Source: Nitrospirota bacterium (GTDB taxonomy: Bacteria; Nitrospirota; Thermodesulfovibrionia; Thermodesulfovibrionales; JdFR-85). Taken from it: 45,305 bases of DNA. A program made the position numbers and the translations under genes. This document shows positions 1-6,682 of this stretch, one piece after another (positions within the stretch are counted from its first letter, which is position 1; the number at the start of each line of letters is the position of its first letter). The notes beneath the pieces are model-generated. The model was not told where the DNA came from, did no database searches, and saw only the letters and a program-made list of their open reading frames with translations. The DNA lies in contig JAYWMQ010000026.1 in the NCBI GenBank assembly GCA_035873375.1, positions 1-45,305 on the forward strand, read 5' to 3'.

Positions 1-138
1 TGCCTATTTGCGCTTCCTCTTTGAAGAACTGCCCGGTGCCAATACAGAGGAAGATTACAGGGCTCTTCTGCCCCAGTACGTTAATCGTGGCTCCATCGTC
101 CTTCTTGGTTAATCACGTGGGGTTTATTTGACGCTTAC
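1..138 (+). mobile_element. Right end of an IS66-family insertion sequence
   Basis: The window opens inside the last codons of an IS66-type transposase. About 20 bases after its stop lies CGCTTAC (132-138), the reverse complement of the GTAAGCG start typical of IS66 terminal inverted repeats. I take 138 as the likely right border. The left part lies outside the window, so completeness cannot be judged. Confidence 0.6.
2..112 (+). CDS. IS66 family transposase, C-terminal 36 residues (partial)
   Basis: The frame entering at base 2 encodes 36 residues ending at a TAA (110-112). They include LRFLFEELPGA, then an acidic TEEDYRALLP stretch. This matches the small C-terminal domain of IS66 transposases (PF13817 type), which reads like 'LF..LP.A.t.ed..aLLP'. 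The catalytic DDE domain would lie upstream of the window, so activity is unknown. The next gene is a different class of transposase on the other strand, so this is the edge of a mobile-element cluster beside the CRISPR locus. Confidence 0.7.
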   Translation, partial: AYLRFLFEELPGANTEEDYRALLPQYVNRGSIVLLG

Positions 139-198
139 GTTGTAATCGCATTTTTTCTTATCGCTGCTTTTTAATGACCCTTTAGTAGACAGAGAGAC

Positions 199-225
199 AG
201 GGGTCATAGACAGCAGGTCTACACA
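199..225. repeat. Left flanking inverted repeat of the RAYT gene
   Basis: This stretch begins AGGGGTCA and ends GGTCTACACA. The reverse complement of 1203-1220 is exactly these two blocks joined, so the two sites form an imperfect inverted repeat around the RAYT gene. The left copy carries nine extra bases between the blocks. Such repeats are the expected partners of RAYT proteins. Confidence 0.6.
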
Positions 226-227
226 TT

Positions 228-1166
228 TCACAGATTCAATCTCTTGCTGATAGAATTTATCTTTTTTCTAAGCTTCCTATCATTGTCTAATGTCAGTTTA
301 AACCTGTGGCTTGCCTGAGATACAGCAGACTCACCAATGCCGAAATAACTCCCGATTTCCTTCAGTGTCCTTCTGCTATACCTGTGGCAGAGATATAGAC
401 TTGCTTTCCTGGAAAGTACCGGATCCTCTTCCATTACCACTTTTACCTCATTGGATATTTCTTCAATCGTTGGCCCGGTGGTTAGCTCTGCTAATGCTGG
501 TAGATTGCGGTCAACCTTTTTGCCGTCGAGATACCTATCCTTTATTTCATCAACAAAATTAATCCTTCCAAGAATAGTTGAAGCCACTGTCTCTTCTAAT
601 GGACTTACGTACTTCCTGTTAACAAAGGCATTTGCAAATTTACGGTATCTCTTCTGCGCTGTGGATACCTTTTTGCCAAAATAGTCCAAAATAAAATCCG
701 TCTTAAGCCACTGAGGTTTCTTTCCGTGACCAATATAGTATTGGTAACTTGACCATTGGTATTCTTCCGGCACTTCTACCATGCCGGCCCTGACTGGATT
801 TAAATGAATATAACGGGAGAGCTCTCCTGCATATTCATCAGCATCTACTACAATTGCCTTATACCTCCCCTGAAATAGATGCCCATCCCTTTGTCGCCTG
901 GTGTTAAAGTATGTTGTATATGCACCGTTTATATGCCGCATTATCTGTGACAGGTTACCTAAGGGTGTTTCTAATAAGAGATGATAATGGTTGGTCATCA
1001 AACAATAGACATGTATTACTGCTCCATATCGCTCGGTAGAGGATGCCAAATAGGATAGAAACTTCTCCCTGTCCCTTGCACTTTTGAATATGTTCTTTCG
1101 GTCGTTACCCCTCGATGTAATATGGTAAAACGCACCAAGATATTCTATCCGCAAGGGCCTTGCCAT
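228..1166 (-). CDS. REP-associated tyrosine transposase (RAYT, IS200-like Y1 family)
   Basis: This 312-residue protein begins MARPLRIEYLGAFYHITSRG, the standard start of RAYT-type Y1 transposases. The HUH metal site is visible as NHYHLLLE (His60, His62). A tyrosine in the region of residues 112-120 (DEYAGELSRYIHLNPVRAG) is the likely nucleophile. Residues about 255-300 (CHRYSRRTLKEIGSYFGIG...) resemble the DnaA-type helix-turn-helix tail found in long RAYTs. RAYTs cut and join single-stranded DNA at short palindromic repeats. Matching inverted repeats lie just outside both ends. The gene appears intact. It sits between an IS66 remnant and a truncated CRISPR repeat, so it probably arrived by transposition or recombination. 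Confidence 0.9.
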   Translation of the reverse strand: MARPLRIEYLGAFYHITSRGNDRKNIFKSARDREKFLSYLASSTERYGAVIHVYCLMTNHYHLLLETPLGNLSQIMRHINGAYTTYFNTRRQRDGHLFQGRYKAIVVDADEYAGELSRYIHLNPVRAGMVEVPEEYQWSSYQYYIGHGKKPQWLKTDFILDYFGKKVSTAQKRYRKFANAFVNRKYVSPLEETVASTILGRINFVDEIKDRYLDGKKVDRNLPALAELTTGPTIEEISNEVKVVMEEDPVLSRKASLYLCHRYSRRTLKEIGSYFGIGESAVSQASHRFKLTLDNDRKLRKKINSISKRLNL

Positions 1167-1202
1167 TTAGTATTTTTACACAGCCCCTTACATTTTGTCA
1201 AG

Positions 1203-1220
1203 TGTGTAGACCTGACCCCT
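1203..1220. repeat. Right flanking inverted repeat of the RAYT gene
   Basis: TGTGTAGACC followed by TGACCCCT is the reverse complement of the two conserved blocks at 199-225. Only nine bases separate its end from the remnant of a CRISPR repeat at 1230-1238, so the element border and the broken array end nearly coincide. Confidence 0.6.
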
Positions 1221-1229
1221 CTTGACCCC

Positions 1230-1952
1230 CTTTTGAACACGCCTATATCGGCGGCGGATATGATTCAAGTTCTGGGTTTCAGTTGCCTCTTAACAGCGGC
1301 TCTTTTGAACGGGTAGTCCAGGGCGCCCAGGCCATGGGTCACAAAGTTTCAGTTGCCTCTTAACAGCGGCTCTTTTGAACGATGGAGGGCAAACAAACAA
1401 AAATGCGAGGGCGTTTCAGTTGCCTCTTAACAGCGGCTCTTTTGAACTCTTGACAGAACCGACGGTAAGAGATTCTCAAATGCTGGTTTCAGTTGCCTCT
1501 TAACAGCGGCTCTTTTGAACGAAGACAAGTACTCGGTCAATAAGAGGAAGGCGTATGTTTCAGTTGCCTCTTAACAGCGGCTCTTTTGAACACCCGGTAT
1601 GTATGTTTACGGCGCGCCATCCAGCGGCGGTTTCAGTTGCCTCTTAACAGCGGCTCTTTTGAACAAGAAACCAGTCTCCGTATTCGGAGTTGGTTTGTGT
1701 TTCAGTTGCCTCTTAACAGCGGCTCTTTTGAACATGAATACAGGATTTGAGGATATATTGATGTTGCGGTTTCAGTTGCCTCTTAACAGCGGCTCTTTTG
1801 AACCTAAGGGATTTAGTAGATGCCGGCGTTAAGGTAAGTATTAGTTTCAGTTGCCTCTTAACAGCGGCTCTTTTGAACTAGAAGTTATGGTAGAGGATCA
1901 GGGCTATGACCTCAAATGTTTCAGTTGCCTCTTAACAGCGGCTCTTTTGAAC
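1230..1952 (-). CRISPR. CRISPR array 1: 10 full repeats plus a truncated one
   Basis: Ten identical 35-base repeats start at 1276, 1346, 1413, 1486, 1557, 1630, 1699, 1769, 1844 and 1918. Written on the plus strand each begins GTTTCAGTTGCC and ends CGGCTCTTTTGAAC, with the variable core TCTTAACAG (variant C). On the transcribed minus strand the repeat ends ACTGAAAC, the usual 8-nt crRNA tag form for type III. Spacers are 32-40 bases. At 1230-1238 only the last nine bases of a repeat (CTTTTGAAC) survive, followed by a 37-base spacer, so the trailer end has been cut off at the RAYT element. The leader is on the right. Confidence 0.97.
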
Positions 1953-2098
1953 CCTCCCTCTGTAAACCCTTGATACATAAGCCTCTACAGAGCAATTCCC
2001 GCCTGTCTAAAATTTCTCCCTCCATTTCCCTCAAAATTGTACCACAAAACAGCCTTAAAGTTGTCAAAGAACCAGTGTTTGCAACGCCCGCCTGAGAG
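1953..2098 (-). promoter_or_regulatory. Leader of CRISPR array 1
   Basis: This region is nearly identical to the leaders at 6483-6627 and 18219-18363. On the minus strand it holds a sigma70-like promoter: TTGACA (2062-2067) and TACAAT (2036-2041), spaced by 20 bases, one more than in array 2. Transcription would run left into the array. The one-base longer spacing may weaken it. Confidence 0.75.
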
Positions 2099-2153
2099 AA
2101 TTTATAAAAAACACCCTTTTTCTCTTTAATTTCCCCCTGTTACTCACCTGTTG

Positions 2154-2249
2154 TTAAACTCTTACCTTATATTCGTATTTCTCAGGCGGTAATTAAGCGG
2201 TATCTTCCGAATCCGCTTGTTGTATGCTGCCTCTCCATTATACATTATA
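2154..2249 (-). pseudogene. Fragment of a second cas6 (3' end only)
   Basis: The sequence matches the last ~80 bases of the intact cas6 at 6683-7663, including the stop and the codons for the glycine-rich C-terminal tail. It has one extra base near 2189 that shifts the frame. A block of about 60 bases is missing before the TCTCCATTATAC word, after which similarity ends. With the leader on its left and a csx3 fragment on its right it preserves the gene order of the intact copy, so it is the relic of a duplicated csx3-cas6-leader-array unit. Confidence 0.8.
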
Positions 2250-2327
2250 CTGGGATAACTGAGGACAGTAAATGCACTTGTTGCCTTGAATATGACCCCG
2301 GCAATTTAAATGTGCAGGCATTGCGTT

Positions 2328-2375
2328 TTAATAAGGACTGTGGTCAAAGATTACCATATCTCCCGTTACAGTTTT
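2328..2375 (-). pseudogene. Fragment of a second csx3-like gene (C-terminal end)
   Basis: Read on the minus strand, this short piece ends VTGDMVIFDHSPY-stop. The intact csx3-like protein at 7742-7981 ends VTGDILIFDHSPY. No coherent reading frame continues upstream, where the sequence instead runs into the end of cas2. The two differ at several codons, so this is an old and diverged copy rather than a recent duplication. Confidence 0.65.
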
Positions 2376-2432
2376 CATAGTACACAACACGTCCCGGAAG
2401 TTCGTCCCTCACAGCCATATCCCCTTCTCTGG

Positions 2433-2708
2433 TCAGATCATAAAGTAATCGTTATTCCTGTATATAAGCTGCACTCCATCTACTGTTGTTTTCCCGGAGT
2501 CTTTTTTGCATAGATAATAAAATCTGATATGGTCAACGGTTACATCGATCATGGTCTCAAGGGATGCCTTGAGTGCATCAATCTGATCCGGATCAAGGTA
2601 GCATTCGAATATACTCTTCTGAACCCTCATGCCATAGTTTTCCAGTTCAGAAGATACCTGCTCTCTCCTTTTGTCATCTGTGATATCGTATGTTACAACC
2701 ATAAACAT
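2433..2708 (-). CDS. cas2: CRISPR-associated endonuclease Cas2 (second, distal copy)
   Basis: The 91-residue protein opens MFMVVTYDITDDKRR, the ferredoxin-fold Cas2 start with the conserved Asp of the YDI motif. It continues with RVQKSIFECYL and VRFYYLC-type strands (here DHIRFYYLCKK) seen in the Cas2 family. Cas2 forms the central dimer of the Cas1-Cas2 integrase. It starts two bases after the stop of the other cas2 and ends the adaptation operon. Sequence identity between the two Cas2 proteins is low, so they are paralogues or of separate origin, possibly forming a heterodimer. Start could also be Met3. Confidence 0.92.
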   Translation of the reverse strand: MFMVVTYDITDDKRREQVSSELENYGMRVQKSIFECYLDPDQIDALKASLETMIDVTVDHIRFYYLCKKDSGKTTVDGVQLIYRNNDYFMI

Positions 2709-2710
2709 AA

Positions 2711-2992
2711 CTATATTATAAAAAACCGGTCATCATCACTTATACTGCCGGTTCCCCTGTATTCGATCTTTCCGAAACATGCGTTGCAGAGGGGATAAAA
2801 CCTTACACTATCCGCATCCTTATCGATTTTAGAGAGAATTTTATCCCTGAGCATTCTATATTGCACATCCGATATATCACAATCAAACACACTGAACTGT
2901 ACCCTCTTTCCAAATCCTTCCAGGGTTTTCTGAACCTCTCTTCTGCGGCCATCATCACTTATGTCATAACATACCATGTAAAACATTGTCAT
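2711..2992 (-). CDS. cas2: CRISPR-associated endonuclease Cas2 (first, proximal copy)
   Basis: The 93-residue protein begins MTMFYMVCYDISDDGRRREV and continues GKRVQFSVFDCDI and DSVRFYPLC, all hallmarks of Cas2. The catalytic-type Asp lies in CYDIS. Its start overlaps the RT-cas1 stop as ATGA (2989-2992), showing translational coupling. It is followed at two bases by a second cas2. Having two distinct Cas2 subunits beside one RT-Cas1 is the unusual point; which one forms the integrase cannot be told from sequence. Confidence 0.93.
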   Translation of the reverse strand: MTMFYMVCYDISDDGRRREVQKTLEGFGKRVQFSVFDCDISDVQYRMLRDKILSKIDKDADSVRFYPLCNACFGKIEYRGTGSISDDDRFFII

Positions 2993-5067
2993 TTAATCAT
3001 CATCGGTTCATACTTTTCCAGATTCCCTTCAATTACCTGTCGCAGTCCCTGTACCTGAAGGTCGATACACCGCCTGTAATCAACATGATGTCCTGTGGGA
3101 GTATGAGAAATGGAACTATTCATTTTATTTTCAAAGGCCCTTATAAATACCTTTCTTGCATCCCCCTTCAGAAGACAAGGGGAACCACTGCCATGTGGCA
3201 AAAGAAAATCTTTTTTCTTAATACTGCCCCTCAGGATCAGGCTGATCACGACAGCATCCACAACCGGAGCCCTGAACTCCTCCAGTATATCGGATACAAG
3301 AGCCGGATGTCCATTTCTCAACTTGTGCAAAAACCCAATATATGGATGCAGGCCGTGCATTCGGACCATGGCAAAAATGTTATAAAAAAGCAGGGTATAT
3401 CCATAACTCAGCAGACTGTTTACAGGGTCAGGGGGAGGCTGTTTCTGTCTTTTCCTGAAATTCCAGTCGTCTCCCAGCAAGGTCCTCAGCGCTGAAAAAT
3501 ACATTGCAGATGCAGCGCCTTCAACTCCCATAAGTTCATCACGCATGACCACGCTGGATATCTTGTTAAGCATAAGATTCATTTTCTGCACATCGGGCTC
3601 AAAACGCATGTGCCTTCTCTTTCTGCCATACCTCTGGATTATAACCTTTGAATTGTTAATCTTTGCCTTTATAATTGCCTTTCCTGTCTCAAGTGACAGG
3701 GCCTCGTTATCGGCCATCTCAAACTGTCTTTTATGCAAGGCGACATTCGTTATTTTAAAGGAGCTGATCTCGCCGAAATATCTGCCCCTGCTTGAAAGGA
3801 GAATAACCGGGATGTCTTTTTCAAGGCAAAACTTCATCGCCTGGGTCGTCAACTGGACATTCCCGAAAACAAGCACCTGGTCGACCTTTATGGCGGGAAT
3901 TACCTTTATCTCCACCCTGTCCTTCAATATCCTGAACCGTTCATCTTCCTTGGCAAGCACGGAGCCCTGCTCCAAAAGATAAAGGGTCCTCAAAAAGGGG
4001 TTTTTAGAGGCAGACGGCTCTATCTCCGGTCTCTCCTGGAAAAAAGAATCAAGATTGTCTTCTTCAGACTCATTAATCGCGTCTTTAAACGCCTTTGCCA
4101 TTACAGTATCCGGCAAATCCGGTATCCAGGGGGGTATTACTGTTTTTTTCCTTTCAGATATTTCAGATATTATTGGGGGCCTGACAGGTTCTTTTTCAAT
4201 TTCCAGTTTAGCTTCATAGATCGGCCTGAAAATCATTGATCGCAGGAATTCCACTCCAAGATATTTAAAGCCATCATTGAAATGAACAAGCCGTGTTTTA
4301 TCATGATGAAGACTCAGCTTCAATTTTTTTAAGGCATCCTCTGTAAGCTCAAGTGCATCTTCAGCATCCGGCCTCTCCTTGCACAGGATAATAAAGTCAT
4401 CAGCAAACCTGACATGTTTATACCTGGCGTTCATTAATGTTTCATCAAAAACATCAAGATACAGGTTGGACAACAGTGGAGATACCGGAGAACCCTGCGG
4501 AACACCCTTTGTCAGCCTTGTCCTGTGCCCCCTGTATACAACTTCCGCCTTCAACCACATACTTATCAGGTGCAGGACCCTTTCGTCACTGATATATCTA
4601 CTGATTTCTCTTAACAGGATCTCATGGTCAATCTCGTCAAAATACGCGGTTATATCAGCATCCACGACCCACAAATATCCCCGGTTCCTGTAGTCAATAA
4701 TCTTTTGTACGGCCTTCTTTACAGACATTCCCTTCCTGTATGCAAAGCTGCATTCTTCAAACTCCCTGTCCAGGATCGGCGTGAGCACCATCGCAGCGGA
4801 TGTTTGCACCACGCGATCCCTTACCGCCGGGATTGAGAGCCACCTTGTCCCACCGTCATCCTTCGGTATGCCGACCTTCAGCAACGCCTCAGGTTTATAC
4901 TCGCCATCCAGGAGGTTTTTTCTTAGGAACATGAGCGTCTCATTCAGGGATAGAGAGAACTCTTCGATAGTGACATTGTCCACTCCCGGTCCCCCGGCAT
5001 TTTCCTCCACCCTGTCAAAGGCCCTGAGGAGATTGGAATAAGAACATATTTCCTCAAAAAGGCTCAT
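2989..5067 (-). CDS. cas1: Reverse transcriptase-Cas1 fusion protein
   Basis: I start this 692-residue protein at the ATG ending at 5067, which has a GGAGGG site five bases upstream; a longer frame to 5172 would run into the CRISPR repeat. Residues about 10-290 are a group II-intron-like reverse transcriptase: motif A VDADITAYFDEID (Asp138), then GVPQGSPVSPLLSN, then FADD (221-224). A linker of about 100 residues follows. Residues about 385-690 are Cas1, with GVEGAASAMYF (Glu516), GFLHK (His581) and DILEEFR (Glu596) as the metal site. Both enzymes look intact. No Cas6 domain is fused. Together with cas2 it should integrate spacers, including from RNA through cDNA. The array 2 trailer ends 85 bases upstream, so the operon is probably read through from the array. 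Confidence 0.97.
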   Translation of the reverse strand: MSLFEEICSYSNLLRAFDRVEENAGGPGVDNVTIEEFSLSLNETLMFLRKNLLDGEYKPEALLKVGIPKDDGGTRWLSIPAVRDRVVQTSAAMVLTPILDREFEECSFAYRKGMSVKKAVQKIIDYRNRGYLWVVDADITAYFDEIDHEILLREISRYISDERVLHLISMWLKAEVVYRGHRTRLTKGVPQGSPVSPLLSNLYLDVFDETLMNARYKHVRFADDFIILCKERPDAEDALELTEDALKKLKLSLHHDKTRLVHFNDGFKYLGVEFLRSMIFRPIYEAKLEIEKEPVRPPIISEISERKKTVIPPWIPDLPDTVMAKAFKDAINESEEDNLDSFFQERPEIEPSASKNPFLRTLYLLEQGSVLAKEDERFRILKDRVEIKVIPAIKVDQVLVFGNVQLTTQAMKFCLEKDIPVILLSSRGRYFGEISSFKITNVALHKRQFEMADNEALSLETGKAIIKAKINNSKVIIQRYGRKRRHMRFEPDVQKMNLMLNKISSVVMRDELMGVEGAASAMYFSALRTLLGDDWNFRKRQKQPPPDPVNSLLSYGYTLLFYNIFAMVRMHGLHPYIGFLHKLRNGHPALVSDILEEFRAPVVDAVVISLILRGSIKKKDFLLPHGSGSPCLLKGDARKVFIRAFENKMNSSISHTPTGHHVDYRRCIDLQVQGLRQVIEGNLEKYEPMMIK

Positions 5068-5151
5068 GTCACCCTCCACTAAAAAGGATTTCCCCAAAAA
5101 GTTGCCTCCTGTCTCTGTTGCCAGCTTGCCAGCCTGATAGCTTGTTAGCTT

Positions 5152-6482
5152 AGATTTGTTGCCTTTTATCAACGGCTCTTTTGAACGAAAGGGAGGCGTG
5201 ATGGGAAAGCTTGAGGTGTTGGAGTTTCAGTTGCCTTTTATCAACGGCTCTTTTGAACACAATTCAACCCTCGTCTATACTGTCCCAAATAAATCGGAGT
5301 TTCAGTTGCCTTTTATCAACGGCTCTTTTGAACATTAATAAAGTTTTATTCCGCAAGGATGAAGTTAGGTAAGTGTTTCAGTTGCCTTTTATCAACGGCT
5401 CTTTTGAACTAAAAGTGATCGGGACGCGGTAAGGAAAGCGATGGTGGGTTTCAGTTGCCTTTTATCAACGGCTCTTTTGAACTTCAGGCCGGGATTGCAG
5501 CACATGCAGTGTTGCAGTTTCAGTTGCCTTTTATCAACGGCTCTTTTGAACTTGTCATGAGTGACGAGAGGCAGGTAGCCGTAGCGTTTCAGTTGCCTCT
5601 TAACAACGGCTCTTTTGAACTCTGTGTGGAAAGAGAAGGCTTTCCATACAGAAAGTTTCAGTTGCCTCTTAACAACGGCTCTTTTGAACAAGATGACAAG
5701 AGACGAAAAGGATAAACTAATGTTTCAGTTTCAGTTGCCTCTTAACAACGGCTCTTTTGAACACCGCGTCAAGCCGAACGTAAGAAGGTATGTCGGAATA
5801 AAGTTTCAGTTGCCTCTTAACAACGGCTCTTTTGAACACAAAGGGTTGAGTTATTAGTCGGCAAACATGAGCATACGGGTTTCAGTTGCCTCTTAACAAC
5901 GGCTCTTTTGAACAATTGATGTTGTCGTGACAATAGCAACATCTTATTAGTTTCAGTTGCCTCTTAACAACGGCTCTTTTGAACGTTTTTGCAGTTTTGT
6001 TTATCTTGGCTTTTATTATCTGTTTCAGTTGCCTCTTAACAACGGCTCTTTTGAACGGCGAAGGACCGTGAGGTCCGGGTACAGAACCGAAGTTTCAGTT
6101 GCCTCTTAACAACGGCTCTTTTGAACTCGGGATCGGCATGGCAAAAAGCCAGCCGTTTATAGTTTCAGTTGCCTCTTAACAACGGCTCTTTTGAACGCTC
6201 TCGCGGTCTTAGGGTTCGTGGCTTTATGTTTGTTTCAGTTGCCTCTTAACAACGGCTCTTTTGAACCAAAATTGTGGGTCCGACCGAGCTCGGGGCCATC
6301 CTGTTTCAGTTGCCTCTTAACAACGGCTCTTTTGAACGATGAGATAATGGGTCTGATCAGCATATTCAGGCCAAGTTTCAGTTGCCTCTTAACAACGGCT
6401 CTTTTGAACAACCGGCGTTGGTCTCGACCATGGAGACCGTGGGGAAGGTTTCAGTTGCCTCTTAACAACGGCTCTTTTGAAC
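5152..6482 (-). CRISPR. CRISPR array 2: 19 repeats, 18 spacers, two repeat variants
   Basis: Repeats of 35 bases start at 5152 (degenerate 5' end), 5224, 5299, 5375, 5448, 5517, 5586, 5655, 5728, 5803, 5879, 5950, 6022, 6092, 6162, 6232, 6303, 6375 and 6448. The first six, the oldest and distal from the leader, have the core CCTTTTATCAACGG (variant A). The next thirteen have CCTCTTAACAACGG (variant B). Two substitutions change together between 5517 and 5586 with no intermediate. Spacers are 34-41 bases and many hold inverted repeats. The leader lies right of the array. Its trailer repeat abuts the region upstream of RT-cas1. Confidence 0.98.
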
Positions 6483-6627
6483 CCTCCCTCTGTAAACCCT
6501 TGATACATAAGGCTCTACAGGGCAATTCCCGCCTGTCTAAAATTTCTCTCTCCATTTCCCTTAAAATTGTACCAAAAACAGCCTTAAAGTTGTCAAAGAA
6601 CCAGTGTTTGCAACGCCCGCCTGAGAG
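6483..6627 (-). promoter_or_regulatory. Leader and promoter of CRISPR array 2
   Basis: On the minus strand TTGACA (6591-6596) and TACAAT (6566-6571) are separated by 19 bases, a reasonable promoter reading into the array. About 145 bases are conserved with the leaders of arrays 1 and 3, ending at the word CGCCCGCCTGAGAG. The remaining bases to 6682 lead to the cas6 stop and are shared only with the array 1 copy. Confidence 0.8.
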
Positions 6628-6682
6628 AATTTATAAAAAACAGGCATTTTCTCTTTAAATTTCCCCAGTTACTCGCCTATTA

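Noticed and set aside
2344-2432. A 24-residue frame MAVRDELPGRVVYYEN after cas2
   Set aside because: Too short, no family likeness, and it overlaps the csx3 relic in another frame; taken as chance.
5068-5172. Longer N-terminus for RT-Cas1 starting at a TTG inside the terminal CRISPR repeat
   Set aside because: The ATG ending at 5067 has a good ribosome site and begins at the conserved RT start; the longer form would encode repeat DNA and word-repeat DNA.
5156-6658. Open frames across arrays 1, 2 and 3 on either strand
   Set aside because: They consist of translated repeats (recurring FQLPLNNGSFE-like units) and have no coding meaning.
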